Of a stretch of DNA of 64,000 nucleotides, positions 1 to 11,676 are shown piece by piece. The notes below the pieces were generated by a model, which saw nothing but the letters and a program-made list of their open reading frames with translations, was not told the origin of the DNA and made no database searches. The stretch is from Stachybotrys elegans (taxonomy: Eukaryota > Ascomycota > Sordariomycetes > Hypocreales > Stachybotryaceae): assembly GCA_020746835.1 (NCBI GenBank), contig JAGPNK010000011.1, positions 992,001 to 1,056,000 on the forward strand, given 5' to 3'. Made by a program: the position numbers and the translations under genes. Positions within the stretch are counted from its first letter, which is position 1. Each line of letters opens with the position of its first letter.

Positions 1-32
1 ACGTACTGACAAGAAATAACCTTGATACATAG

Positions 33-355
33 ACGCCCACGTGTACTTTATGCGGCGCCTGCTGCACGACTTTTACGACCCGGAGTGCCTAGAGATCCTG
101 CGCAACCTCGTGCCGGCCATGGGCCCCTCCTCGCGCCTCATCATCAGCGACATGCTGCTGCCGGACCTCGTGGTGCCCGGCGATGACAGGACGGCCTACT
201 GGCTGGACCTGTGCCTGCTGTGCATCGGTGGGCGGGAGCGCAAGCTGCGCGAGTTCGAGGCCATGTTTGCCGAAGTCGGGCTGGAGCTCGTCCAGGTGCA
301 CAGGTCCAGCGCTGGGCATGTCGCCATGCTGGAGACGCGTGTCAAGAGGGAGTGA
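33..355 (+). CDS. O-methyltransferase, C-terminal exon (5' part outside window)
   Basis: Last exon of a SAM-dependent O-methyltransferase of the plant/fungal COMT-like family, which methylates hydroxyl groups of small molecules, often polyketides. The window opens inside an intron: a branch-point-like actgac at 5-10 is followed by the acceptor acatag ending at 32, and the exon reads on in frame to a TGA at 353-355. Visible family features are the V-Y-F-M-R-R-L-L-H-D-F segment, which contains the usual catalytic-His neighbourhood (HDF/HDW), then a LIISDMLLPD strand and the C-terminal FAEVGLELVQVHRS element. Only about 106 C-terminal residues are present, so the substrate cannot be inferred. 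It lies next to other secondary-metabolism-type genes and relics. Whether the upstream part is intact is unknown. Confidence 0.8.
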
Positions 356-1073
356 GGGGCGTATGTAGGTTCGTTAGCGTGGCTCATATGTCGTGACAGG
401 ACACAGACTTACATTCATGTAGTACAATTTACTGAATTCCTTCCGTCCCGTCTCGCTTTTTCACTGCATTTTCTTGGTCCTCTAGGAGGATGGAGGGACG
501 TTGGGTTACACAGTAATATTAATGTCTGTATGGCTTCGTCACAGCAAGATGCAGATTTCGCCGTCTTTAAGATGCTCCTCTTGTGTAGCAAGCATCCATT
601 TCTGCACTGTCTTTCCGTCATCACCGTTACTGTAGGTGCTGTTATGATGATGGAAAGCTCGCTTATATTACCGGGTTGATCCAGGCCGGCAGACCAGTCA
701 GTATACCGTCTGCCTGTACGACACCGCCATAAACGACAGATAAGAGCAACTTCGTTGTCACAGTTTGCTGCTGTTTGTTTGTTGTCTAAGGAAAAGAGAC
801 AACAAAAAAAAGAAGAGAAAAAAAAAAGACGGGCACAGTCGCTATTCACGGCCCAACCAGTATACGGCTTGCTTATCCCAACCGCCAAGACCTCGGTCCT
901 GCTACTCCACGCGCGACTTTTTGGTATACGGCGATGGTTACGACGAACAATGCATGCACTCACATCTGCCTTTGTGGTATTAGTATGTGCATTGTTTCGA
1001 TTGCATAGTGCAGCCCTGTTGCCTCCTAGTGGATAGCCTCGGCGGCGCGTGTCTCAATTAGAGTCCTAGGTTA
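356..1073. other. Intergenic spacer between convergent genes
   Basis: Spacer between two convergent genes. It contains an A-rich tract near 800-830. I see no gene, tRNA or repeat that I can support. Confidence 0.5.
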
Positions 1074-1887
1074 TTAATGGCTTTTATCTGCTAACCCACT
1101 GGTTACATCAACAACATGTACTGCGTCGAGGTTGACTAGCCCAGGCAATGTCTTTAAAAGATGAATGGATGCCTTAAAGGCAGGCAGCTCCTTGTTCTGC
1201 TCGAGTTCGTCGACTGACCTCCACGAGGTCATCACCGAATACACCGTGCCATTCCGGGCTCCTGATCCTGTCTCGAGCCCAGGCAGTGGAACATTCGACT
1301 CGACGCTCCAGGCGGTCAGGATGGACTTGCAAAGCCCCGGCAGCCTCAGCGCCTTGTCCGCAAAGCGTTGGAACTGCGCCTCGACTTCGGCCTTGGCTGC
1401 GGAGTCTATGTCTTCGGGAAAACCCATGGTGAGGGTCTCAACAACAGGGTGCGTCTTGGCGTCAGTGACGAAAAGGGCCGTGTTGGAAGGCTCGAGGTGA
1501 CAGACGCTGAACGGTGCAGACAGATCAAAGATGGCAAGCAATTGTTGCTGCACCTCGGCGTAAACTCTGTTCCCACAGTGCACAGAAGCGCGACGTTAGC
1601 TCGTTTGATTTTACAATAGGATATGGCCCGGGCCGAAGCCAAGCTGCGTACTCTGTCTGCTGGTAGTTGACATGATCCTGGACGCTGTCCCATGCCGCCC
1701 AGATTCGCATCTGTCGGGGGTTTTCGACAGTCATAGCCCATTGCGCATGCCGTGCGCCAGGCTGTTGAAGGACCTGGCTCAGCATAAATTCGGCAGCTTG
1801 GGCCGCCGAGGTGTTTGGCTGCAGGATATCGTTTGCAGCGGCCTCATTGAGGGAAGCGTAGGCTGACTCGGTGACACCTCCAGACAT
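1074..1887 (-). CDS. Two-lobed dimeric alpha/beta-barrel (ABM-like) protein
   Basis: Two-exon gene, complement(join(1074..1566,1652..1887)), about 242 aa. Exon 1 ends in phase 2 at a gtacgc donor and exon 2 begins after gggaacag; the branch point gctaac lies in between. The product reads as two tandem ferredoxin-like lobes. The first contains an AMTVENPRQMRIWAAWDS strand-helix segment and the second a YSVMTSWRSVDEL segment, the pattern of antibiotic-biosynthesis-monooxygenase or stress-responsive A-B barrel proteins. Such cofactor-free folds often sit in fungal secondary-metabolite loci, where they act as oxygenases or cyclases. That role is inferred here from the neighbouring O-methyltransferase and P450. 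A later donor (gtaaaa) would break the frame, so the earlier one was chosen. No specific substrate can be assigned. Confidence 0.65.
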
Positions 1888-2496
1888 TGCTGCGGATCGA
1901 GCAAAGACAGGGACAGGATACTGTAGAGTTGTGCTGATGCTTAAAAGCAGTAGAGACCGGATGGTAGAAAGGAGAATTCCAGAAGGCGAGAGAAGGCGGA
2001 CGTGGGAGATACTTAAGGACCTGCTACGGTAGCATTTGATAAGAACCCTGGCAGTTCAGTGGTTGCCTACATGCATTCCACTACCTGCCTATCTTGGCTT
2101 TTATTGGATCAAAGGAAATTCCATGACATTTCCTCGACCATTACGTGCCTCTTTGCAGCCAACACGTTCCCCAACCAACACGTTTCCCTCGCTCCTACTT
2201 CTTTCACCCCCTCCCAGAGTCCGGGCTCAGGCTTCAGGCTCAGGTTTCAGGCTGAGCCTCAGTCTGACGCGCCGGCCAGGTCTCAATCTATTGGTGGCCT
2301 CAATGGGCAAAAAGAAAGCCCATGACATAGCCCCCCCGCCTCAGTTTTTCCAATATCAGGCCACGGCATACCGAATACAGCAATCTATTACTACCAAACG
2401 GACTATTAATCTACCCGTCTTGCCACCAAACATACTCTAGCTCAGCTTCTATCATCAGGTGCGAAGAAATCTATACGTCGTCAGCACTTGATCCAC
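1888..2496. other. Intergenic spacer
   Basis: Upstream region of the ABM-like gene and downstream region of the aldo-keto reductase relic. A short tandem caggctcagg-type repeat lies around 2221-2260. No convincing gene is seen; the ORF at 2036-2440 is low-complexity and lacks coding character. Confidence 0.4.
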
Positions 2497-2924
2497 TTAT
2501 GCCAGCAGAAGCTGAAAGGGTTTCATCATACCGCCATAAACCGCACGGTAGTGCTTCTCCTGGCCTTTGCTTAAGATGCTCTGAATCTCCTCAGGAGTAA
2601 GCGTAAATTTGGTCACACTCTCCCTAAAGCCATTCAACCTCTCTAAATTCGAGCTCATCGTGATGACGGCAATGCCTTGATCAATGCACCACTTGATAGC
2701 AATGTCGTTTTCGCCAACGTCGTACTTGGCTTGATAGTGGCCTTTTCCAGGAGCGTATCAAGGTGCTTTTGCAGGAAATTAGACACGCCGATGGAGCGGG
2801 CGCGACCCGTAGCATAGATAGCTTCAAGCTGGGACCAAAGTGAGTTGATCTCATCCGGCGCCACGTAGGGCAGATGGATGAGGTATGGCCATCGTCTATG
2901 CTCTACCCCTGACCGCAAGGTCAT
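2497..2924 (-). pseudogene. Aldo-keto reductase relic with internal deletion
   Basis: Reading the minus strand from about 2900, the sequence gives a YLIHLP segment, then LEAIYATGRARSIGVSNF, then a KATIKP segment. These are the central motifs of aldo-keto reductases. Reading then jumps into another frame with KYDVGENDIAIKWCIDQG, followed by the C-terminal helix region through to a TAA at 2497-2499. In family members roughly 70 residues separate these two blocks, so an internal segment containing the QIEYHP-type strand is missing and the frame has shifted. The N-terminal part with the catalytic Asp/Tyr/Lys is also absent. It is therefore a doubly truncated relic. It lies between two secondary-metabolism-type genes and may be a lost tailoring reductase of the same cluster. 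Confidence 0.75.
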
Positions 2925-3972
2925 AATAGATTACCTACAAGTGCCTCTCAATAGACCTGTCCAGTCCAGTTTTCGATCCCTATAACAACATGGCCTGCAA
3001 GGATCGCAATGCTTATTGATGGCGAATCAATGCTACTGTACCGGCAGGAATGAATCGGAGGGACTTCTGCAACTGACGACCGTCCTCTCAATATGTGTAT
3101 TGGCACAAAGGACCAGGAAGGAGTTCACTCTACTAAAGTACTTTTGCAACAAACCAATCAACTACTACCCGAATTTTAATAGAATGCTACCTTATTATCA
3201 AGTCGCTGAACCAACAGAATATAAGTCCTTGAATGTATACTGTGCAGTTCCTCCGGGCTGGTGCCACTAACATCACGTCTACCGAGCCACTTGCAAGGAT
3301 ACCTGTGGGCCGCATGACCAGCCGCACCAACAGCAAAACAAGAAAGGATGATGCCTTTCGGGGCCATCTCACCGCATTCAGGTTTTCTTGTTGCTCAGAG
3401 CGCACACTATATGCAATGAAACTTGGGGTCGAAAACGTGGGGGAATTTGGTGGCTGCTATACGTCTGATTGACCGTTTGCTGTTTTGGGGGATGTGCATC
3501 TCCGCCAAGCTATACTGTGTGGATTGAAATTGCTTGGTTTCCTTGGCAAGGTTTACGAGCTCTACAGGTGCGCGCGTCCTCTGTAGCGTTATTTCATTAT
3601 TTGCTGTTTTCGGTGTCCTGCTGTTCTCATCTTCTTGCTGTCTTTCCCGTTTTGATGTTTTATGAGAGATTGAAGAAAAGCAAAGAGAGACAAAAGAAAA
3701 AGAAACAAAAAGAAAAGATAGGATAAGAAACAAAGGGGTGTCAAAGTGGGCAGAGGATGGCATTTGATAGATAGAAACGTCATAAGAAGATAAAGGCAGC
3801 GTTGCAAAGAGAATCTTATTGGAAGAGGAGTACAGAGTAGTATTAGGTTATATATGTACTGCTGCATCTTCTATTCATCTATGTTTTCCACTACGGTAAG
3901 AATATCATTCACCCCGGAAAGTCTTATGTTCTTCCTTTCTCTCCTTTACCACTACAACGCTTTAGCATCATT
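2925..3972. other. Intergenic spacer and P450 promoter region
   Basis: A spacer of about 1 kb upstream of the P450. A TATA-like ttatatatg lies near 3848-3856, about 120 bases before the P450 ATG. The stretch at 3590-3720 is strongly strand-asymmetric, T-rich and then A/G-rich. No gene is supported. Confidence 0.4.
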
Positions 3973-5932
3973 ATGGCTGCCTACCTAGCCCTGAGCTTTC
4001 TCGCCGGCGTCGCCGTCTATCAAGCTATCTTTATCCGTGACGATTGGCATCTCCGAGTCCCCTCTATCGTCCTTGTTCATCTGCTCTTGCCTCTCTGCTA
4101 CTTCCTGTACTGAGCTTACTATGCCCAAGACAACGATCTCATACCCTTAGGGCTTCAGACCCTGGGTTATGGACTAGCATACCATACCGGTCTGTTCTGC
4201 AGCATATTGACATACCGCCTCTTTTTCTATCCACTCTGCCAATTTCCTGGCCCGCGCCTCGCTGCCGTGTCCAAGCTTTGGCACGTCTGGAAATGCCGTT
4301 CCTCACTAGGCCATCTCGTCCTCGAGGAGTGGCGCCAGCAGTATGGACCATTCGTTCGCACTGGCCCCAACGAGCTGACCTTGTTTCACCCTGGCGCCGT
4401 GGAGCTCATGGACAATCCGAAATCGACACGATCGGATTGGTACAATCTCATTCACCCACGTGCCTCGTCCATCTTCACACGCAGCAAGGCCGTGCATAGC
4501 GCGAGAAGGAAGATATGGGATCAGGCCCTCAGCCAGGCTTGTACGTCTTCCCGTTCTTGCGCATCCGCACATTTTACTCTGACCGATTGCATACAGCGCT
4601 CGTCGAGTACTACAGACGCTTCAAGAATCAGATCCGAAATCTAGACGTTTGCCTCGCCGATCGCAATGGCGCTCCCGTTTACGTTAATGAGCTCATGTAT
4701 TGGTACGCGTTTGACAACATGGGCGATTTCGGCTTTGGCAAGGACTTCGGAATGGTCCGTGAACAGCGTTGGGTTGACGGAGCACTTATGATGCGTTCCG
4801 CTCTGACACTTCTTGGTCCCTTTTCGCCGGCCATCTGGATCCCAAGGCTGGGCTTCGCTCTCGTGCCCAATCTGGGCAAAGTCAAACATTGGTTCAAAAT
4901 GCTCGACTTTGCAGATGACTGTACATATGCACGTATGAAGGTGAGTACCCAAGTTCTAGCAGCAACAACAACAACAACAACAACAACAACCACTACTGCT
5001 AGTCTACTACAATTGTAAGGAAGTCGCTAACCATAGTGCACGAACTACAGGCAGAATCACCGAATCCCGATGTCTCAGACTACTTCATCAAGGAGTTCTT
5101 AGCCGGACCTCAAGATCAGCACAATCGTCGGCTTCTGAGCGGTGATATTGCTACCATGGTTGTGGCTGGAAGGTAATTCACCGATTCCTCATCATGTATT
5201 TGCATTCTCCCGACACGAGGCTGACAAGGACCAGTGATACAACAGCTCCTAGCCTCACTATTCTTTTGTACCATCTGGCTCGCTACCCCGAGCAAGCAGC
5301 CAAAGTCCTCAAGGAGCTCAGCACAGTCTCCGACACGGCGGATGCCCGCGTCCTTGCAACCCTGCCAGAGCTCCAAGCCTTCATCAATGAGTCCCAACGA
5401 CTTCTCCCTGCCATCCTCAGTTTCGGATCACGCATCACACCTCCAGAGGGGCTGAGCTTAGATGGCACTTTCGTCCCCGGCGGGGTGAAGATTAGTGCGC
5501 CGAGATACTCGCTCGGAAGATGTAAGCATGCTCCCTTATTCCGCATCATGTTAGTCTTGGATCCTGATCGTGCTGGCAGTACCGGACGCATATGTGAAAC
5601 CCGACGAGTTCATAGCGGAGAGGTGGACGACGAGACCAGATCTTATCAAAGACAAAAGGTCGTTTTCTCCATTTGGAACAGGTGAGCGGCCCTATTGTTC
5701 TCTCTTCTCTTGACGTTTGAGGAGAGAAGACACTAACTAGTAGACAGGCCGCATGAGCTGCGTAGGAAAAAACCTAGCTATGGCCCAGCTGAGACTTGTT
5801 GCCGCCTTGGTCCTGACCAAGTATAAGCTCAACTTTGTGAATGGCTGCGGCGAAGAAGTAGAAGATAACATGAAAGACCAGTTGACAGCAAATCCAGGCA
5901 GGCTTTTACTACAATTTAAGCCTTTCGATTAG
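3973..5932 (+). pseudogene. Cytochrome P450, six exons, interrupted by one in-frame TGA
   Basis: Exons 3973..4540, 4597..4940, 5051..5172, 5235..5521, 5580..5681 and 5748..5932 join without a frame error to 536 codons counting the stop. The only lesion is TGA at 4111-4113 (codon 47), inside the multi-pass N-terminal membrane anchor. All core P450 elements follow: a FPGPRL hinge, the I-helix AGSDTT, the K-helix ExxR as ESQR, and the heme loop FGTGRMSCVG with its Cys ligand. The long hydrophobic N-terminus resembles the tryprostatin B 6-hydroxylase type of microsomal fungal P450s. No GT-AG intron that I can build removes the TGA and keeps frame, and no in-frame ATG occurs after it until well into the catalytic domain. 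It may be a very young pseudogene, a readthrough gene or a sequencing error. Confidence 0.8.
4963..4990. repeat. (CAA)n microsatellite in a P450 intron
   Basis: About nine CAA units lie inside the second intron of the P450 gene, between the gtgagt donor at 4941 and the acceptor ending at 5050. Confidence 0.9.
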
Positions 5933-6000
5933 CAAGAAGCTCTAATGAAGAAGAGTAGGATTACAAAGTAGAAACTTATATGAGAGTGGACTAGTAGACT

Positions 6001-6640
6001 ATGACGAATCCTATCGGACTGAAGCCACTTCTTGGCGCTATTGTCCTGGTCCTGGCTCTTGGCTTTTCGAGGATCCTTTCATTTCCTCTTGATTTAGGTA
6101 CAAAACTACCACCAGGCCCAATTGGTACCAACTCCAAGTCCCATGGTACGATGATCAAAACGTCTAGTCTGGAACTGCTGTGATTGTATCTACAAGAGCC
6201 TGAGCTCTGGTACGCGCATAATTACCGTTTCCCAATCGCAGTCATGTATAGGATCATGACACACAGAGACCTGGATAAGTCTAAGAAGCAAGTGGGAGAC
6301 TTGCAAAGGGTCAATTCAACATCTCTTACGATGTAGTAGGTGCGTCCAGTGTGGAAAAAGAACAATAGTATATGCGAACAATAGTGGCCTTGCTACCCGC
6401 AGGACCAAAGAACAGTGTCAAACAATGAACAACATCTCTTACATCCATCAATTCCGGGGTCATCGGATTCTTCCCTTCTCTAGCCAGATTGAAACGCATT
6501 CTTCAGTTCTGGCGACCTCATTGGGATAGCATGGGGCGAAGTCAGTACGAAACCTTCCAGTTCTGGTCGAACGATATGAAAAGATGCACATCGGACGATC
6601 CACCCTGCTACTCTTAACTACCATTCTAATTAAGAATAGT
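6001..6640 (+). pseudogene. Possible second P450 relic (N-terminal anchor and fragments)
   Basis: An ATG at 6001 opens a 60-codon frame with a strongly hydrophobic segment (about residues 9-30) followed by a K-L-P-P-G-P element, the proline-rich hinge at the start of microsomal P450s. The frame then degenerates and closes at 6181-6183. Farther on, 6445-6600 can be read in one frame as a peptide with a RPHWDSMGRSQYETFQFW segment that looks protein-like but is not assigned. No heme or I-helix motif is found. It starts only 69 bases after the intact-looking P450 and on the same strand, suggesting a decayed neighbouring cluster gene. The identification rests mainly on the anchor-plus-LPPGP pattern and is weak. 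Confidence 0.3.
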
Positions 6641-6727
6641 ATAGAATTTAAAGTAACTTTTAAAGTAGTAAGGACTTTTAAAGGCGACCTCTATAGTCTA
6701 TTATAAGTTAATATCATTTATCAAATG

Positions 6728-6801
6728 GGTTCCGTGGTCTAGCTGGTTATGGCATCTCGTTAACACCGAGAAGGTCCCCGGTTCGAGCCCGGGCGGAATC
6801 A
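6728..6801 (+). tRNA. tRNA-Val (anticodon AAC)
   Basis: A 74-base cloverleaf. The acceptor arm pairs GGTTCCG with CGGAATC (one G-U), the anticodon stem TCTCG/CGAGA encloses the loop TTAACAC with anticodon AAC, and the T arm is CCCGG-TTCGAGC-CCGGG with a discriminator A. There is no intron. It separates the decayed cluster on the left from the conserved genes on the right. Confidence 0.95.
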
Positions 6802-7091
6802 TGCGTAGCAATTAAGTTGTTAATACCCATTCAAAGCCATGATGGTTTCCTTTTTGCCAGCTGGGACTTCGGGGTGGAAACAGTTGGCTGGCAAGAAGGC
6901 TGTATTTTTGATATGGCGTCTGCCCATCACCATCTAACTCAGCCACTATAGATTCCTATGGGTCCGATACATGCCCTTGTATTGAGACATCCTGTCGTGG
7001 AAATGCACCATGTGCCAATTTTACAAACCCGAGCACTCGGTCTATCATACATGTACAATATACACCCCTCACCTTCCACACGTGCCTCTCT

Positions 7092-8277
7092 TTACCGACC
7101 CAGCAGGTACTGCTGCTCCTTGCCACTAGGCAGCCCGTTCGTGCCCTTGAGCGGCAGGCCGCGCTTCGTGAGCTCCTCCTCGATGAGCTTCCACCGGCCG
7201 ACAGCCACTTCCTGGTCGTACGTCGTGACGCGGCGGCCGTGCACCTTCACGTTGGCCAACTTGGGCAGGTCGCCGCGCTGCTCGAGCTCCTCGACCAGCT
7301 TCTTGGGCTTGGGGGCCGTCGAAGCCAGGGTAAGCAGGTTCCTGACCGTGCGGGCGGCGCCCAGCTTGGCGTCCGAGACGAGGTTGCCGGTGAACTGGAA
7401 CAGGCGCTTGCGGAGCTGCAGATGCGTCAGTTTGTGTAGTGGGCAATGCTTGGGAAGGGCGGATACATACGGCAAACTTGAGCTCGTCGTCCAGAACGAG
7501 ATCCTGCCAGGAGGCATCCCATGCCTTGATCATCTGTGCGGCTTGCTTGGCGGTCACACGTTTCGCTGGCGTGATCTTAGGAGCTTCAGAGTCGATGACT
7601 GAGCGGACCACGGCGGACGGGTCGCTCAAGGGCTCGGCCTGGCCGTTGGTGACCTGGATCTTGGTGCGTAGCGCCGTCCTCAGAACCTTCTCGTCTCCTT
7701 GAGGCCATTGCTTGGCCACCCAGGTGGAGAGCTTGCCAGCCTGCTTGAGAGCCAGGGCCTCAACGACTGCTCTCCTCAGATAGACCTCAACGATGGCGGA
7801 ATCCGTCGTCTTGGTCGGGTTGGCGAAGCCCTTGAACTCGCTCTCCTCGCCCCAGTGGCCCTCCTGCTCCCACCACTTCTTCAGGGGCATAATCTGCTCG
7901 AGGCCCTCGGCCGTCGTGGCGGGGACATAGCCGGATTCGAGGGAGGCGGCGGCCTCTTGCTCAGAGGGCGCCTCAGTTCGCGAAGGAGGCAGGACGATGC
8001 GCGTCCTCTCCTGAAGGGCGGCCCTCTTGCTGATTGTCGGGGCGCGGAACTCATCGGGGAGAGCTGGCCTAACCTCCTCGGGGCGCTGCGTGTAGGGATC
8101 GGCGGCGCCGGGAGCCTCGCCCTTCCAGAGCTTCTTTCGGATCCAGTCGTTGTTGTTGGCAGAGGTGGACGAAATGGTGCGGCCGGCGAGGAAGGGGGTG
8201 CGCTGCTGGAGGGGGAGATTAGGCACGGAGGCCGCCTGCAGGGACTGCAGTCTCCTAACCCGCGATATTCGGGACAT
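7092..8277 (-). CDS. Mitochondrial large-subunit ribosomal protein mL50
   Basis: Two exons, complement(join(7092..7415,7471..8277)), 376 aa. The intron runs from gtatgt to ctgcag in phase 0. The protein has an Arg-rich, Ser-rich N-terminus without acidic residues (MSRISRVRRLQSLQ), as expected for a mitochondrial presequence. A KLWKGEAPGAADPYTQ segment then leads into the central domain of the ribosomal L50 family (Pfam Ribosomal_L50), a peripheral protein of the mitoribosomal large subunit. A further in-frame ATG 25 codons upstream (8352) would add a proline-rich stretch; the start at 8277 was preferred because it begins directly with the presequence. The gene is divergent from the next one across 305 bases. 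Assignment is from recalled family pattern, not a search. Confidence 0.75.
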
Positions 8278-8582
8278 GTTGGCTTTGCGGGTTGGATTGA
8301 TCCTGGGGGGAAAGGCAGGAATCGTGGAATGAATGGAATATGGAGGCATCAATTATCTGTGATGCAGAGCTGCATCTTTTTTCCTGGCCTGTTACTGGCC
8401 CCAGCAGTGGGCCAATCAGAGGCTGCGAGGCTAGAGTGGGTTCCGAATTGGAGACCCCTAATGCTTGTGCCTTCTGAGAGGCACCTTACTCAATCAGGTC
8501 GATAACGGCTGGAGCATCGTGCTCGTTGGAGCGACGTCAAGCTCCTTCCATCATCATACGGGGGGCATCCACCACATCAGTC
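8278..8582. promoter_or_regulatory. Shared divergent promoter region
   Basis: 305 bases between the start codons of the mL50 gene (minus) and the small membrane protein gene (plus). It includes a ccaatcag CCAAT-box-like element near 8411. No TATA box is evident. Confidence 0.5.
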
Positions 8583-9132
8583 ATGGCACGAATACACCTA
8601 TTACTACTGCTGCTGACGGCATTCGTTGCCCTGGCATTGGCAGACTGTACGTGCCGCTCCCTCGTTGCGACACTCCACGATGCTAACCTCGCCAGCCGCG
8701 CCGACATTTTGCAAATGCACCTGCTTCAAGAACAGCACCATCATCGCCCTCGACGCAGATTCGACGTCGGGCACACAAGGCGCTGATTCCACCTCCCTGC
8801 ATCGGTTCCTCGCGCGAGACGGCGATGACGACAAGGACGGCGACGAGGCGCCCGACTCGAAGACGGCGTCGCGTGGAGGAGCGGCACCGTGCTCCGCGTG
8901 CACCAAGGCCTTCTGCCTGAACCAGGACCTGCTCATCTGCGACGGCGCCGAGGAGGAGGACGTGACGACCATGTGCTTCCAGCGCGACAGCAACAAGGAC
9001 AAGATCATTGTGTGGGCCTTCATTGTGGGCACGGTTGGACTGCTGGGATGGGCGGCGTTCAAGCGGCTACGGCAGCTACGGGAGGACAGGCGGCAGAGCA
9101 TGGAGTATTCGCACATAAACGACCCTCGGTGA
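8583..9132 (+). CDS. Conserved fungal type I membrane protein, Cys-rich lumenal domain
   Basis: Two exons, join(8583..8646,8696..9132), 166 aa. The short first exon encodes a signal peptide (MARIHLLLLLL to ALA). The intron gtacgt...gctaac...gccag splits an Asp codon region in phase 1. The mature part starts with an F-C-K-C-T-C-F motif, continues with an acidic low-complexity linker, then C-S-A-C-T-K-A-F-C-L and a second paired-Cys segment ending C-F-Q-R-D-S. One transmembrane helix follows (about residues 130-150) and then a short basic cytosolic tail. It therefore looks like a single-pass secretory-pathway protein with a small disulfide-bonded lumenal domain. The pattern reminds me of the yeast Psg1 type of proton-ATPase maturation factor, but this is recollection and unverified; function is otherwise unknown. 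Confidence 0.7.
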
Positions 9133-10426
9133 GGGCTGCGATGGAGTTGGTTGTCCAGGTACCTTAGAGGGCTGGCGTTGGGCGTTGGAAGGCTTGCATA
9201 TTACTAAACGGAGGCGGCAGTCTAGTTCTTCAGAGCAGAGTAGTGGCAAAATTATTTCGGAAACCTACGGTTTGCTGCCGCGATTACGGTCATGTACGGG
9301 ACGTGTGATCTGACAGCGGCATTGCGTTCGTTAGACAGGACAAAAGGGCGTGAGCCTTTGCTTTGCGCCAAGGTTGGGGACTGGCGAGGCGTCATGGTTC
9401 AGGAGGATTGGCTGACTTCCTCGACAATATAGATGGACTGGGAGTAGAGATGATATTTCGTCAGTTGTTTATCCATCAGAATAAGCCAGGGTTGAGATAT
9501 TAACTGCACTTCAGCTTCACAATATACGTGCATCGATATTAGTCTTTGCGTCTGTTTAGCCCCTGCTGGTGGATGGATGCCCACGCCACACATGCATATG
9601 ATTCTGGCCCGACTTGGTCAGGTCGGCCAGCTATCGCTCAGCCAAGCCAATTGCTCGGCCGATTTGGGCTTCAGGGTCTGCACCTTGTCGGTTTTGTTTT
9701 TTTCCTTTTCTTTGTTTTTCTTCTTCTCTTTTGTTCCCTTTCTAGCTACCCCGCCATCGGTAGGGAGCCGGCGGTAGAGTCATGGCCGTGCTCCATCCGT
9801 ACTACGCAGTCCAGACAAACAAGCAAGCAAGCAAACAAGAGAGCAGGAGGGAGAACGGAGAAGGGAATGGAGAATCTATGTCATAATAGGGCCTAGCAGA
9901 TTGCTGCTGTAGGCGCGTCCACGGCCCGACCAATGACGACGAGGGCGTTTTCCACGAGCTCCGTCTGCATGGCAGTTTTTGGGGCCACTTCCCTTCCACT
10001 TGCGGTGTGGGACCCTCCGAAGCTGCTCCGATCTCTGACTTGACTTTTCTCCCATCTTTTTTTGTCCTTTTCCTCTCAAGCCATCCTATTTATTATTGTT
10101 TATTTTGTTCAGCCCCGGCTTCTTTTCTTGGTGTGATAGCTGCATCGCCTCTCCCTCTCCGCCATCCCCCTCTCCCTCTATCTCCATCCTCGCCCTCACC
10201 TTGTGTCGTCTGCACCTCTTCACTCACGTCACTATCGCATCGTGGGGCTTCCCGGGCAGGTTCCACTAGATCCCACCAGGGTTCTGATTCATACCACACC
10301 TTTGGGTATAATAGCTACCCAAGCAGCGGGCGAGCGAGCAGACAAACACTGCTGAGCAGCAAACGCCTCTGCCTCTCGCTTCACCAATTGTCACCCTCCC
10401 GTTCTGTCCAGACGCTCATCGCCATC
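9133..10426. other. Intergenic spacer with DAHP synthase promoter and leader
   Basis: 1.3 kb without a supported gene. The right half is pyrimidine-rich (10030-10420), typical of the promoter and leader of a strongly expressed fungal gene. It contains a perfect inverted repeat near 10302-10322. I found no TGASTCA-type amino-acid-control site by eye. Confidence 0.45.
10302..10322. promoter_or_regulatory. Perfect inverted repeat upstream of DAHP synthase
   Basis: Arms TTGGGTA and TACCCAA are separated by 7 bases, about 105 bases before the ATG of the DAHP synthase gene. It could be a dimeric factor site or a hairpin in the leader. No function is known to me. Confidence 0.35.

Positions 10427-11676
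<1,250 letters not shown>

Noticed and set aside
2036..2440. 134-codon plus-strand frame upstream of the ABM-like gene
   Set aside because: Low-complexity Ser/Pro/Leu composition, short tandem repeats inside, no conserved motif.
4107..4158. Cryptic intron that would remove the P450 TGA
   Set aside because: Donor gtactg with acceptors at about 4150 or 4158 gives introns of 44 or 52 bases, both of which break the frame.
7699..8505. 268-codon plus-strand open frame opposite mL50
   Set aside because: Gly/Leu-rich shadow of the sense exon without recognisable domain.
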